This document shows positions 39,104-51,190 of a DNA stretch of 64,000 nt, piece after piece; position 1 is the first letter of the stretch; the number at the start of each line of letters is the position of its first letter. Location of the stretch: positions 1 through 64,000 of the forward strand of contig JAGYJW010000025.1 of NCBI GenBank assembly GCA_018401435.1. The letters run 5' to 3'. The translations under genes were made by a program, and so were the position numbers. The notes below the pieces were generated by a model that had not been told where the DNA came from, ran no database searches, and saw nothing but the letters and a program-made list of their open reading frames with translations. This stretch comes from Deltaproteobacteria bacterium (lineage in GTDB: Bacteria; Myxococcota_A; UBA796; UBA2385).

Positions 39104-39620
39104 CCTCGGGACTGTGGGCGAGTGTACTACGGTTTGGAGATGGGGACGGGGGATAGCGGACAAGAGGCCCTTTGAACCTTCGCCGCCTGATGTGCGGCGG
39201 GCGCCTCCGATGTCACGCGCCAGAGGCGCGTCGCGCGGGTGCCCATCGATGCCCCGCAAGGCGCCTTAGCCCGCCACCAACGCCACCAGCTCCTCCAGGC
39301 TCGGCGCCGGCACCCTCGCCGCCCCTGCCAACACGCTGCGGGCCAGCGCCCGCTTGTTGGCATGCAGCTTCAAGATGCCGTCCTCCACGGTGTCCTGGGC
39401 GACGAGTCGGTAGACCTCCACCGGGCGGTCCTGGCCGATGCGGTGGGCCCGGTCGGTGGCCTGGTCTTCAACGGCGGGGTTCCACCAGGGGTCGAGGTGG
39501 ATGACCCGGGTGGCGGCCGTGAGGTTGAGCCCGGGCCCGCGGCGCGCAGGGACAAGGAAGACGTCGGCCTCGCCCCGCTGAAAGGCGGCCACGCGGCTGG
39601 CGCGCAAGGCCGCGGGGTTG
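39104..39620. repeat. Direct repeat copy 1 (3' end of SNF2 helicase plus downstream flank)
   Basis: About 515 bp closely match 42667-43196 in the same orientation, covering the last 118 or so codons of the helicase and about 160 bp downstream of its stop. The copies differ by scattered substitutions and small indels. Confidence 0.88.
39266..39620 (-). pseudogene. C-terminal fragment of SNF2-type helicase (relic)
   Basis: Encodes the tail of helicase motifs [21 protein letters not shown] and TDRAHRIGQ, ending ELVALVAG like the intact gene at 42.8 kb. A local stretch reads [13 protein letters not shown] where the intact copy has FFLSLRAAGTGLNL, because of two compensating small indels. It has no N-terminal helicase domain and cannot be functional. 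Confidence 0.88.
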
Positions 39621-39689
39621 CACCGCCGCTTGAAGAGACGGCGACGGGGTGCGTTGAATCGAGCCGACGGGGCAGGGGAGTCCGCCAGC

Positions 39690-40187
39690 CTACGGGCAGG
39701 CGTGCGCGGGGGAGAGATCGACCTCGATGGTCAGGTCCAAGACGTATCGAGAATGAAGAATGTACCAGCCCGATATTGTGCCGGCGGCCGAGCCTGGGCG
39801 GGCCTCCAGGTCGACGTCCTCCGCCGTCCCCTCGATGATGTCGCCGCTCTCGGTGCAAAAAGAGAAGGCTCCCTCTTCGAGGTCGACGGCAAGAACGCCC
39901 TCGTAGTCGCCGTCGACCTGGTACATGCCGCACTCGATCTGGAGCGTGTCGGGCGAGTCGCAGTCGGGTTGGCGGGCGAAGCCAATCTCGCCCGACCCGT
40001 CGAGGGAGCCATGGAACTCAACCTCACCGTCGACCCCCATTGAGGCGACGACGGTGCCGCTGCCGTAGAAGCTCTCCTCCTGTGTGTCCACCGAGCCTGT
40101 CCGCGAGGGCTCGCCGACGCGGACGGGCGCGCAGGCGATGACCAGCGAAGCCAGGGGCAGGGTCCAGGGGCGCATAGGCTTCTCCAT
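39690..40187 (-). CDS. Predicted lipoprotein coupled to subtilase
   Basis: 165 residues from the ATG of [19 protein letters not shown], a normal lipoprotein signal. An in-frame ATG at 40229 overlaps the subtilase stop as ATGA and is an alternative start. The mature part is acidic and beta-rich ([21 protein letters not shown]..., [14 protein letters not shown]), with four cysteines. No family recognised. Its position directly after the protease suggests a partner, such as an inhibitor, substrate or tether; that is inference. Confidence 0.62.
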   Translation of the reverse strand: MEKPMRPWTLPLASLVIACAPVRVGEPSRTGSVDTQEESFYGSGTVVASMGVDGEVEFHGSLDGSGEIGFARQPDCDSPDTLQIECGMYQVDGDYEGVLAVDLEEGAFSFCTESGDIIEGTAEDVDLEARPGSAAGTISGWYILHSRYVLDLTIEVDLSPAHACP

Positions 40188-40225
40188 CGGCTGAGCGGGC
40201 GGGTTGCCCGATGATCGCGTCGGCT

Positions 40226-42632
40226 TCATGGGCCAGGCGGGCAGAGCTGAGCGTCGTAGTCGTACAGCATCCCGCAGGAGTTGAAGTATCGGCTCGACGC
40301 GACATCGCCGTAGAGGGCCGACTCCGGCGACGCGCCGTCGAGGACGTGCTGCTTGATGTCCGCTCCCGTGAGCGTGGCATCCTGGGCAACAAGCAGCGCC
40401 GCCCCGCCGCCGACGACGGCGATGGCCATGCTGGTTCCATCCGTATTGCTCGCATATGCAGTCGGGTTGAAGGGGCGCGCATCGCGATGGCGCGTGGTCG
40501 GCAGGTCCTGTCCGGGAGCGGCGATGTCGATGGAGACTGCGCCGTAGCTGGACTGAGACGCCAGCGCGGTCGAGCCCCTCAGGGTCGCCCCGACGCTGAC
40601 CATGTTGGACAGGTCGAGGGAGGCGGGCCAGCAGTAGTCGGCGTCGCAGTCCGCGCCGTCGTTGCCGGCGGCGGCCACGAGGAAGGCGTCCCCGCCCGCG
40701 CTGCTCAGCCGCGCCTGCTCGGCGGAGATGACGGCCGCGCGACAGGCGCCGTCGCTCAGGGTCTTGGTGGGGCTGTGGACCGCGGAGAGGGCCGCCCCCT
40801 CGATGATGATGATGTCCGCACCCATGGACTCGGCGTACGCGATGCCGGCGATGATCGAGTCGATACCGTCGCCATTTTCCTTGGTGCCGTCGCCATCGAC
40901 ATCCCAGGGGCCCTGCGCCTCCATGCCCCAGACCACCTCCATGATCCGCACTTTTTGCGACATCCCAGAGACGATGGCGCCGTTGTCGCCCTCGGCGCCG
41001 ACGATGCCCGCAGTGAAGGTGCCGTGTTCGCCGTGGTAGGGGGAGAGACCATCACACACGTTGTCGTTGTCGCGGTCGCAGTCCGGGTCGTCGTAGGGGG
41101 TCACGGCCCCGGTGATGATGTCGCCCGAGCCCCGGTTCACGCGGAAGAAGGTGGCGCCGAAGATGTCGTCCACGACGGTGTTGACGTCTGTGCTCGTTCC
41201 CGCGCTGTAGTCGTCCGAGCCGTCGGCGAAGGCAGTGATGATGTCCGTGGCCTCCCTCAGCGCGGTGTCATCGCCGCCCGCCGCCGTAAACGACCTGCCC
41301 AGGGCCGTCTGGGTGCTGTTCATCGACGCGATCTTGGTGTTCCGGTCGGTCAGATTGGAACCGGTGAGCGTCATGTTCATGTCGTGCAGCGTGAAGAAGC
41401 CGTCTCCGTCGAAGTCGAAGTCGGTCTGCATGGACGCCGGGATCTCTCCCGCGTTGATCCAGAGGTTGTTCACCAGGTCCGGGTGATCCTGGTCGATGCC
41501 GGTGTCGATGAGCGCGACAATGACCGAGCGGGAGCCCGTGCCCTCCTCCCAGGCATCGTCGATGTCGGTCGTGGTCGTCACGCTGGTGACCGCGTCCTTC
41601 TGGACGAGGTCGCCCGTACCGGTCGACCAGATGTGGTGCTGCCCCCAGGAGCAGGTCGAACAGTTGGTCTCCTCGGGGTAGTAGGGGTCGTCGGGAGCGG
41701 ACGGCGGCCGCACCACGATCTGCGGCCAGGCCGCCTCGACGATGGAGTCGTTCCACAGCTTCGCCGCCGCATTGGCCAGGGCGAACCAGTCGGGGCTGGG
41801 CATCTTCAGCTTGCGGAGGCCGTTGCCGTCCTCCCACTCCAGCGCGGCACCGATGGCGCTCTCCAGGTTCTGCTTCTGCGTCAGGGTGGTGCCGGCCGCG
41901 TAGGCAACGTAGAGGTGGTCGGGGTGGAAGCTGGCATCGACCGGCAGGGGGTTGTTCTTGGTCGGGATAGGGGGCGTCAGCACGATGTCCTTGCAGCCTG
42001 CTTCCGGAGGAGACCCACAGTCGGATGCAGCGATCCCGGCGGTGTCCGACATGTCCAGCTCGCCGAGGAGGTGGAGGTAGTCCCCGCTGACTGCTTGCCA
42101 GCCTGTACCGGTGGCGGGAGCCATCACCAGCCCCTGGGAGGCCGGCGAGTCGACCCGCAGCCTGTGGGGACCGTCGGTGCCGTACCAGATGGAGCTGTCG
42201 ACCGCGGTGTCGAGGGCCCAGCGGACCTCGTGTACCTCGCCCGCGGGAAACGGGAAGGTGCCGGCAAAGTTCGGCCCTTCGACGGCCAGGGCGTCGAAGT
42301 CGATGGTCATGGGTCCCCACGCCAGCGTGATGATTTCGCTGGTGCTCTCGCCCGTTCGGGTCATTTCGATGTCGAGCTTGTCGATGACGCCGATGATTCG
42401 CGTCGCCCCGTCCGCCTCCCCACTGGACAGGTTCTTCACCTGGAGGTTGAGGTGCAGCATCGCCGGTGCCGGTGGATCGGCGCAGATGGGGGCGCCGCTG
42501 TCGCCGCTGTCCGAGGCGACCTCGCACTTGTCAGCACGACAGCCTGCATTGAGTGAGAGGAAAGCGCAGGCCAGACCGAACGCCGAGGGACCGGTCAGGC
42601 CGCGGGACCGAGGGGGGGGGGGCAGGCTTCAT
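40226..42632 (-). CDS. Exported S8 subtilisin-like serine protease, start region out of frame at a C11 tract
   Basis: About 801 residues if repaired. The triad is in order: Asp in VIVALIDTGID, His in YHGEHGTFTAGIVG, Ser in NTDGTSMAIAVVGGG; oxyanion-region AAAGNDG is present. An N-terminal region of about 270 residues precedes the catalytic domain. The uninterrupted frame has no start codon before 42460. Upstream in the same frame it encodes a signal-like AFGLACAFLSLNAGC, and an ATG with a good AGGAG site lies at 42632, but 11 consecutive Cs (plus strand 42612-42622) leave one extra base. Ten or thirteen Cs would join start and protease. Phase-variable, mutated or mis-sequenced are all possible. 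Confidence 0.8.
42612..42622. repeat. Homopolymer of 11 G/C in the subtilase N-terminal codons
   Basis: Eleven Gs on the plus strand fall four codons into the subtilase reading frame. Such runs slip readily and this length puts the gene out of frame. Confidence 0.85.
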
Positions 42633-42837
42633 CAGCGTGGCTCCTGTCGCGGCAACGGGTAGAGAACTCGGGACCGTGGTCGAGCGTACTACGGTTTGGA
42701 GATGGGTACGGGGGATAGCGAACAAGAGGCCCTTTGAACCTTCGCCGCCTGGTGGGCGGCGGGCGCCTCCGGTGTCACGCGCCAGAGGCGCGTCGCGCGG
42801 GTGCCCATCGGTGCCCATCACAGCGCCCCAAGGCGCC

Positions 42838-46386
<3,549 letters not shown>

Positions 46387-46464
46387 GGCGGTTCTCGCAG
46401 GCGAGTACACAGCGCGGGGCTGCGCTGGGGCTCTGCGAATCTAGGGCGGTGGGCCTTCGGAAGG

Positions 46465-46499
46465 CGGACAGGCGTTGTCCGGCGGACATATTGTGTCCG
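46465..46499. promoter_or_regulatory. Two tandem perfect dyads CGGACA-N5-TGTCCG
   Basis: CGGACA-GGCGT-TGTCCG (46465-46481) and CGGACA-TATTG-TGTCCG (46483-46499) are identical in both arms and centred 18 bp apart. They sit about 80-110 bp upstream of the helicase start. Two turns of spacing suggests cooperative binding of a dimeric regulator. The regulator is unknown. Confidence 0.65.
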
Positions 46500-46760
46500 G
46501 GCTCCTCCCTTCGGCGCCGCACCTCCTGTGGGAGCTTGTCAACACTGGGGAAGTGATCGTCCCTGGTGGTCCACCCAGCGCGTGATGGAACGCGCCGGCG
46601 ACTGTCCCGACGGAAGGGGACCCACAACCACAGCCGACGCAAGCCGAGTGACCGCCGCCGGGGCCGCGTGCCGACCCGAACCCAGCCCCGGCGACCTCGG
46701 GACAGGCCGCAGACGACTCCCAGCACCGTCGCCGATTCTCGTGGCACATCCGATAAAATC
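46500..46760. other. Non-coding divergent intergenic region
   Basis: Between the helicase operators and the candidate promoter of the rightward cargo genes. Open frames here read as arginine/proline-rich shadows; no gene or RNA was recognised. Confidence 0.4.
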
Positions 46761-46761
46761 T

Positions 46762-46778
46762 CGGCCCGACCCTTGCGG
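46762..46778 (+). promoter_or_regulatory. Possible sigma-54-type promoter
   Basis: CGGCCCG-N3-CTTGCG keeps GG-N10-GC spacing and a TTGC -12 element, but the -24 element is weak. In G+C-rich DNA such matches arise by chance, so support is low. A start near 46788 would place the 14-bp repeats in the leader. Confidence 0.3.
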
Positions 46779-46799
46779 CGTCCGAGCGGGAGGGTATCG

Positions 46800-46897
46800 C
46801 ATCTCTGCCGGCGCATCTCTGCCGGCGCATCTCTGCCGGCGCATCTCTGCCGGCGCATCTCTGCCGGCGCATCCCTGCCGGCGCATCCCTGCCGGCG
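46800..46897 (+). repeat. Seven tandem 14-bp repeats in the leader of the cargo operon
   Basis: Unit CATCTCTGCCGGCG: five identical copies, then two with one T-to-C change, then a truncated eighth. The array ends just before the ribosome-binding site of the gene at 46921. A 14-bp period is not a multiple of three, so it is unlikely to be coding; each unit contains the palindrome GCCGGC. There are no spacers, so it is not a CRISPR. Confidence 0.9.
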
Positions 46898-46920
46898 CAT
46901 CTGTGCAAACGGAGAAACCC

Positions 46921-47256
46921 ATGCCGGCCGAATCGATCGATCTCCTCCAACCGATGACGCTGACTGCAGACTGGAACCAGGACCAGACCGAAGCCGTCGA
47001 TCTCGGGGGCTATACCCAGCTGCATCTCCAGATCAACGTCCTGGTTGCAGGCACCGCCGGGACCATCAAGATCCAGCATGCGACCCGACGCGAGAAGGAT
47101 TGGTTCGAGGACATCGCGGGAGCCACCGTTGCCCTGAACCAATCTGGCCCGAAGACGATTACTGTGAGCAGCTTCTCGCGGTTCATCCGCCTCGCGACGG
47201 ACGGCAATGTCGCTGGCACTCCGGTCGCAGCGGGAACGATTGTGGCCAAGGGGTGA
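46921..47256 (+). CDS. Small beta-rich protein of unknown function
   Basis: 111 residues without a signal peptide. GGAG lies 7-8 bp before the ATG. Alternating strands (YTQLHLQINVLV, AGTIKIQHATRRE, KTITVSSFSRFIRLATDG) suggest a compact beta-sandwich or jelly-roll, as in small phage or injection-structure proteins, but no family is recognised. It is followed 4 bp later by the HExxH metalloprotease and probably co-translated with it. Confidence 0.65.
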   Translation: MPAESIDLLQPMTLTADWNQDQTEAVDLGGYTQLHLQINVLVAGTAGTIKIQHATRREKDWFEDIAGATVALNQSGPKTITVSSFSRFIRLATDGNVAGTPVAAGTIVAKG

Positions 47257-47260
47257 CGCC

Positions 47261-49618
47261 ATGACGCACCGCCAGGCTTTGGATGCAGACTCGGGAGGGC
47301 CGGACCCCTGTGCCTGCTTGGAGTGTCGCGCCACGCAGCCGTGCGGGGTTGGCGACTCGAAGGGCTGCGGGTGCCGATCCGCAGGCGACGGACGGACGGC
47401 GTCCTCTCTCTTTGACGCCCCCTGGAAGGGCGTCTCCAACGCCGACGACTGGACCTCCACAGCGCGGCTGCTGCTTCGCCAGGCTGGGATGAGGGCGGGC
47501 ACCGCACTGCAGCCGTCCTTGCCGGTGCAGGTGCGCACAAGGCAAAGCCCAGCGCAGCTCGCAGCCCAGAAGGCCTCGCTGGAGCTGCACGAGGACTGTG
47601 GCGTGGGAGCACTCTCCCCACCCAATCGCCAGGGGCCGGTGGGCAACCTGGGCGTTCGACACCCCGAGCTCCGCCCCAAGCGGGTGCGGCTCCTGGGAGG
47701 GGGCTGCCCGCCGCTGGCGTGGGGAGAAGGCCAAGATGCCGGCTTCTCGCTTGCCCAAGCCATGCAGGAGCGGCTGAGGGCATCCCGCAACCGCGGCCCC
47801 ACGCGCCGGCACGAGGTCCTCAAGACCCCCGGTGCGCGGGCGGCACCCTTGCCAGGTGGAAGGGGCGGCGCCCGATCACTCCCGGAAAGCGTGGCCTTGC
47901 ACGGTTCGATGCGGCGGCAGGGCCCGGGCACGGTCCGCATTCGCTACCGGTCTGTGTCCTTCGAAGTCACGGATGCCTTCTACGATGACTACGTGCGAGA
48001 CCTCGTCACCCTGGTGGAAGAACGTCGCACCAACGGCGAAGGGCTGGTTTCGTCGGTGGGCGACGCGCTGGATGCGCTGTGGCCAACCTTCCGAGCGGAC
48101 GCTGCGGCCACCGGGGTTCCCTTCTCGGCCTACCACGATCTCCTCGGCTGCTACAACCTTCCCCGGAGCGACATCCACGACCAGCAGACCTATCTGTTCT
48201 GGTCCGATGGTTGGGGGGGGCCCCACAAGGTGCACCTCTATGCGTGCGCGCTGGCCCAGACCTATGCGCACACCGTGGTCGACATCAACGACAATCCCTG
48301 GTGCCGGGACTTTTCGCGCTTCCTGAGCACGGTATTGGCAGGAGGGGGCGCCCAGCAGTTGGATGGCGAAGCCCTCGAGCCTGCCGCGAGGCGGCGGGAC
48401 TGTGGCGTGACCATCCACTACCTGAGCGCCGATGAAGCCAATGCATGGGTGCACAATCCGCCGAGCCTTGTCTCCTCGGATGTCCTTTGGGATTCGCCCT
48501 GTTCGAATGATCCCGATAGCACGTGGGCGTGCACCGAAGGCTTCCGGCAGGGCGAAGAGGACCTCTGTCTGGGCCGGCCCTGGAACGCATTTTCGCCCAG
48601 CCTGATCATAGACAACGCACGCAGTTCCTATACCTACCTCGCCGACGCCGACTACCCGCGCAGCACCGAAGCTCCCTATCCCTGGGACGACACGGCCTGC
48701 CTCTTCTACGCATTCGCTGGCCAGACAGAGTGGTCCGCCCAGTTCCGCGCACTTCAGTTGGGCTGGGACGGCTTCAACTGCGACTACATCCTCTATCTTG
48801 CGCGCATGGCCTGGGACTACGCGCGCTATGCGGGCGAACGGATGCTGGCCGCAGCACTGGGGGACACCCCGGACCTCGTCGCGACCTGGGGGGCGCGCTA
48901 TCTACAGGCCGAGGCGGCCGCGCGCCCGCTGGCGGGCTTCGCGCTCTCGATCATCCTGTCGCGCACCCGCGTCCTGGTTCACGAGTTGGGCCACGTCTAC
49001 CTGGGCGGCAGCCCTCACTGCGGCTATGACGAGGCGACGAGCGCTGCCCGTTGGGCGGGCTGCTTCGAGAGTGCTGCGCAGCACTTCAAGGTGCGGGTGG
49101 CGGCCCGGCTGGGGGTCTCGATGGACCCCTATGTTGGCTTCGGCTACCAACAAGCGGTGGCGGGGAGTTCGGCCCGCGACACGTCGCCGCCATCCCAGTG
49201 GGGATGGTTCGACTTCTACGGAAATCGAAGGTTCTTTACCCTCGATGGCAGCCCACACTATGGCACCACCGAGCTTTCGATTCCGTTCTCGCGCGATGCA
49301 TGCGCACATCTGAAGGGGTTTAGCCTGCAGAACAGCAGGATCGACGGCAGTTCTACTGCGCAGAGGGACCGCCGGGCCGTCCACGACTTCGGCTTCAACG
49401 TGCGGTGTACCGGGACCACCCGCTGGCAACTGGATGGGCAAGGAGTCCCTGGCGTCCCAGCCACACAGTTCTGTTCGACCGCCGGTTGTCGCTGCCAGAC
49501 GCTGCTCTTTCCCCACGCCGTGTCTTCCCGCCTTGTCTCGCAGGCCTCACCTGACGCCGACCTTTCCGACTGCATCGACCGATTCGCCGCACGCGGCAGG
49601 GGAGCTGGCTGTGTTTAG
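47261..49618 (+). CDS. Large HExxH zinc-metalloprotease-like protein, no signal peptide
   Basis: 785 residues. The N-terminal 220 or so are low in hydrophobic residues and cysteine-bearing near the start (DPCACLECRATQPCG, KGCGCRS). The C-terminal region is globular, with VLVHELGHVYLGGSPHCG near residue 575: HExxH followed eight residues later by a third histidine, like a stretched gluzincin/metzincin site. Cysteines are frequent near the end (QFCSTAGCRCQ). No signal peptide or transmembrane helix is seen, so export would need a dedicated system. The start is the ATG 4 bp after the small upstream gene. The family is not recognised; protease activity is inferred from the motif. Confidence 0.7.
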   Translation: MTHRQALDADSGGPDPCACLECRATQPCGVGDSKGCGCRSAGDGRTASSLFDAPWKGVSNADDWTSTARLLLRQAGMRAGTALQPSLPVQVRTRQSPAQLAAQKASLELHEDCGVGALSPPNRQGPVGNLGVRHPELRPKRVRLLGGGCPPLAWGEGQDAGFSLAQAMQERLRASRNRGPTRRHEVLKTPGARAAPLPGGRGGARSLPESVALHGSMRRQGPGTVRIRYRSVSFEVTDAFYDDYVRDLVTLVEERRTNGEGLVSSVGDALDALWPTFRADAAATGVPFSAYHDLLGCYNLPRSDIHDQQTYLFWSDGWGGPHKVHLYACALAQTYAHTVVDINDNPWCRDFSRFLSTVLAGGGAQQLDGEALEPAARRRDCGVTIHYLSADEANAWVHNPPSLVSSDVLWDSPCSNDPDSTWACTEGFRQGEEDLCLGRPWNAFSPSLIIDNARSSYTYLADADYPRSTEAPYPWDDTACLFYAFAGQTEWSAQFRALQLGWDGFNCDYILYLARMAWDYARYAGERMLAAALGDTPDLVATWGARYLQAEAAARPLAGFALSIILSRTRVLVHELGHVYLGGSPHCGYDEATSAARWAGCFESAAQHFKVRVAARLGVSMDPYVGFGYQQAVAGSSARDTSPPSQWGWFDFYGNRRFFTLDGSPHYGTTELSIPFSRDACAHLKGFSLQNSRIDGSSTAQRDRRAVHDFGFNVRCTGTTRWQLDGQGVPGVPATQFCSTAGCRCQTLLFPHAVSSRLVSQASPDADLSDCIDRFAARGRGAGCV

Positions 49619-50339
49619 GGCGGAACGAACGAAGTGGTGCTTTATCCTGGCTGGGGCACTCGCGAATGCGGCCTGCACGGGCCAGGACGACGAAGTGTCG
49701 CCCTATTGGGGCGCGATGGGCATCTACGTGACCGTCTACTCTCACGAAGAGGCGCGGGAGCTGGGGGCGGACCGCTGGCGGGAGGCCTTCTTGCTGGAAA
49801 CCCGGCAGGAAGACGACGGGAGTGTGCGCTTCCTCGGCGAATGGTCCACCAACTACTTGACCGACAATGAACATTCTGTGGCCAATTACCATCCATCGGA
49901 GGGAGACTCGGCATTAGAGGTGCTCTACAACCGCAACTTAAGTCATGCAGTGTACCGCTATTGCCTGGGCGCGGCCACGACAGAGCACGGATTTTGGGAC
50001 GAAGAAAGTGGCAATAGGATGACCCCATCGGTTCTGTATTCAACCGACCAACAACAGGAACTTGACGCGTTGTCCGCGTTTGCCCCCTGGTATACGACGA
50101 CGTACAGGCGGTCCTACTGGTTGTCTGCAAACCCGTCCGTTGCGCTCGTGCCTTTCATCGACACCTGGGACCCCGAGAGCGGCGAGCCGGTCGAGCGCCT
50201 GCTGCGGGTCGACGCGCCGCTCGTCAGGGGCTCTGGTGCCACCTGCGCCGCCTTGCAGGTGGTGCGGGCGTGGATGAGGGCCGCGACGCCGGAGAGCCTG
50301 GCCCCGGTGGGCGGACCGGAGGCCGACGACCGGCGCTGA
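49611..50339 (+). CDS. Predicted lipoprotein with GTG start, cargo-operon partner
   Basis: 242 residues. The GTG at 49611 is preceded by GGGGAG 6 bp upstream and begins MFRAERTKWCFILAGALANAAC, a lipoprotein signal; it overlaps the metalloprotease stop by 8 bp. The mature part is rich in Tyr, Trp and acidic residues (YWGAMGIYVTVYSHEEARELG, YTTTYRRSYWLSANPS). The DNA around 49.88-50.10 kb is noticeably less G+C-rich than the rest of the window, a sign of foreign origin. No family recognised. It ends just before a helicase relic. Confidence 0.66.
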   Translation: MFRAERTKWCFILAGALANAACTGQDDEVSPYWGAMGIYVTVYSHEEARELGADRWREAFLLETRQEDDGSVRFLGEWSTNYLTDNEHSVANYHPSEGDSALEVLYNRNLSHAVYRYCLGAATTEHGFWDEESGNRMTPSVLYSTDQQQELDALSAFAPWYTTTYRRSYWLSANPSVALVPFIDTWDPESGEPVERLLRVDAPLVRGSGATCAALQVVRAWMRAATPESLAPVGGPEADDRR

Positions 50340-50349
50340 CGGGCGCGCA

Positions 50350-50417
50350 TCGCAGCGGGGATTGCCAGGGCCACCCCAAGCGCGTCCAGCCCGGCGAGGG
50401 CCGGCCCCGCCAGTGGC
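50350..50417 (-). pseudogene. Internal fragment of SNF2 helicase (relic)
   Basis: About 68 bp match 44274-44342 of the intact helicase gene in the same orientation, encoding LAGPALA...LGVALAIPA. It is a third dispersed piece of that gene and is bounded by the lipoprotein stop codon on one side. Confidence 0.72.
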
Positions 50418-50420
50418 CCC

Positions 50421-51131
50421 TCAGCAGCCGTTGACGCAGTCACAGGAGTCGTTGCAGGTCACCCCGCCCAAGGCCACGCCTTCTCCCGGGCAGTCGGCGC
50501 TGCAGGCCTTGGCCCCGCAGCTCAGCAGGGTGCCGCCGCAGGATCCCAGGCCGCCACAGACCAGGCCGCAGTGGGCGTCATCACCGCAATCGATGGCCAT
50601 GCCCGCGCAGGCGCCCAGGCCCTCGCAATTCACATCGCAGGCGCCGTCATTGGGGCAGGTCACCAGCAGGCCGGCGCAGGCGCCCAGTCCGGTGCATTGC
50701 AGATCGCAATCCCAGCCGTCCGGGCAGCTGAGGGGCAGGCCGGAACAGGCCGCCAGATCGCTGCAGTCCACCAGGCAGCTGTTGCCCGCACAGCCCCCGG
50801 TGCAGGCGCTGGGGCAGCTTCCACCGGCATAATTTGCGTCGTCGGCGCAGGTGTCTACGGTGCCGTCTGCCCCATCGGTGCCATCGGTTCCATCGGAGCC
50901 GTCGGTGCCATCGGTCCCATCGGAGCCGTCTGCCCCATCGGAGCCGTCTGCCCCGTCGGTGCCATCGGCCCCATCGGAGCCGTCCGCCCCATCGGTGCCA
51001 TCGGCCCCATCGGTTCCATCGGCCCCGTCTTCGGCGGCGGTGTCGGCGGCATCGGTCTTGCCATCGCCCAGGCTGGCGCGCCCGGCGTGGCAGGACAAGA
51101 GCAGGGGCAGCAGCAGCAGGATCGGTCGCAT
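50421..51131 (-). CDS. Cys-rich lipoprotein with long Asp-Gly-Thr/Ala/Ser linker
   Basis: 236 residues. Signal MRPILLLLPLLLSC, then about 80 residues of DGADGTDG-type linker encoded by imperfect 9-bp repeats. A domain of about 110 residues with regularly spaced cysteines follows, built from repeats such as CSDLAACSGLPLSCP and CEGLGACAGMAIDCG; this is a pattern of small disulphide-rich surface proteins in Myxococcota. The start is the ATG at the signal rather than 21 codons upstream. Its stop abuts a helicase relic. No family named. Confidence 0.72.
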   Translation of the reverse strand: MRPILLLLPLLLSCHAGRASLGDGKTDAADTAAEDGADGTDGADGTDGADGSDGADGTDGADGSDGADGSDGTDGTDGSDGTDGTDGADGTVDTCADDANYAGGSCPSACTGGCAGNSCLVDCSDLAACSGLPLSCPDGWDCDLQCTGLGACAGLLVTCPNDGACDVNCEGLGACAGMAIDCGDDAHCGLVCGGLGSCGGTLLSCGAKACSADCPGEGVALGGVTCNDSCDCVNGC

Positions 51132-51190
51132 GGGCACTCCCAGAGGCCGCAGTCTATGCAGACTTCGGCCCTTTGGCACCCTCGGCTCCC

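Noticed and set aside
46800..46897. CRISPR array
   Set aside because: The 14-bp units are contiguous with no spacers, and no cas genes are nearby.
50865..51050. CRISPR-like or satellite array
   Set aside because: The 9-bp periodicity is coding and gives an Asp-Gly linker on the minus strand.
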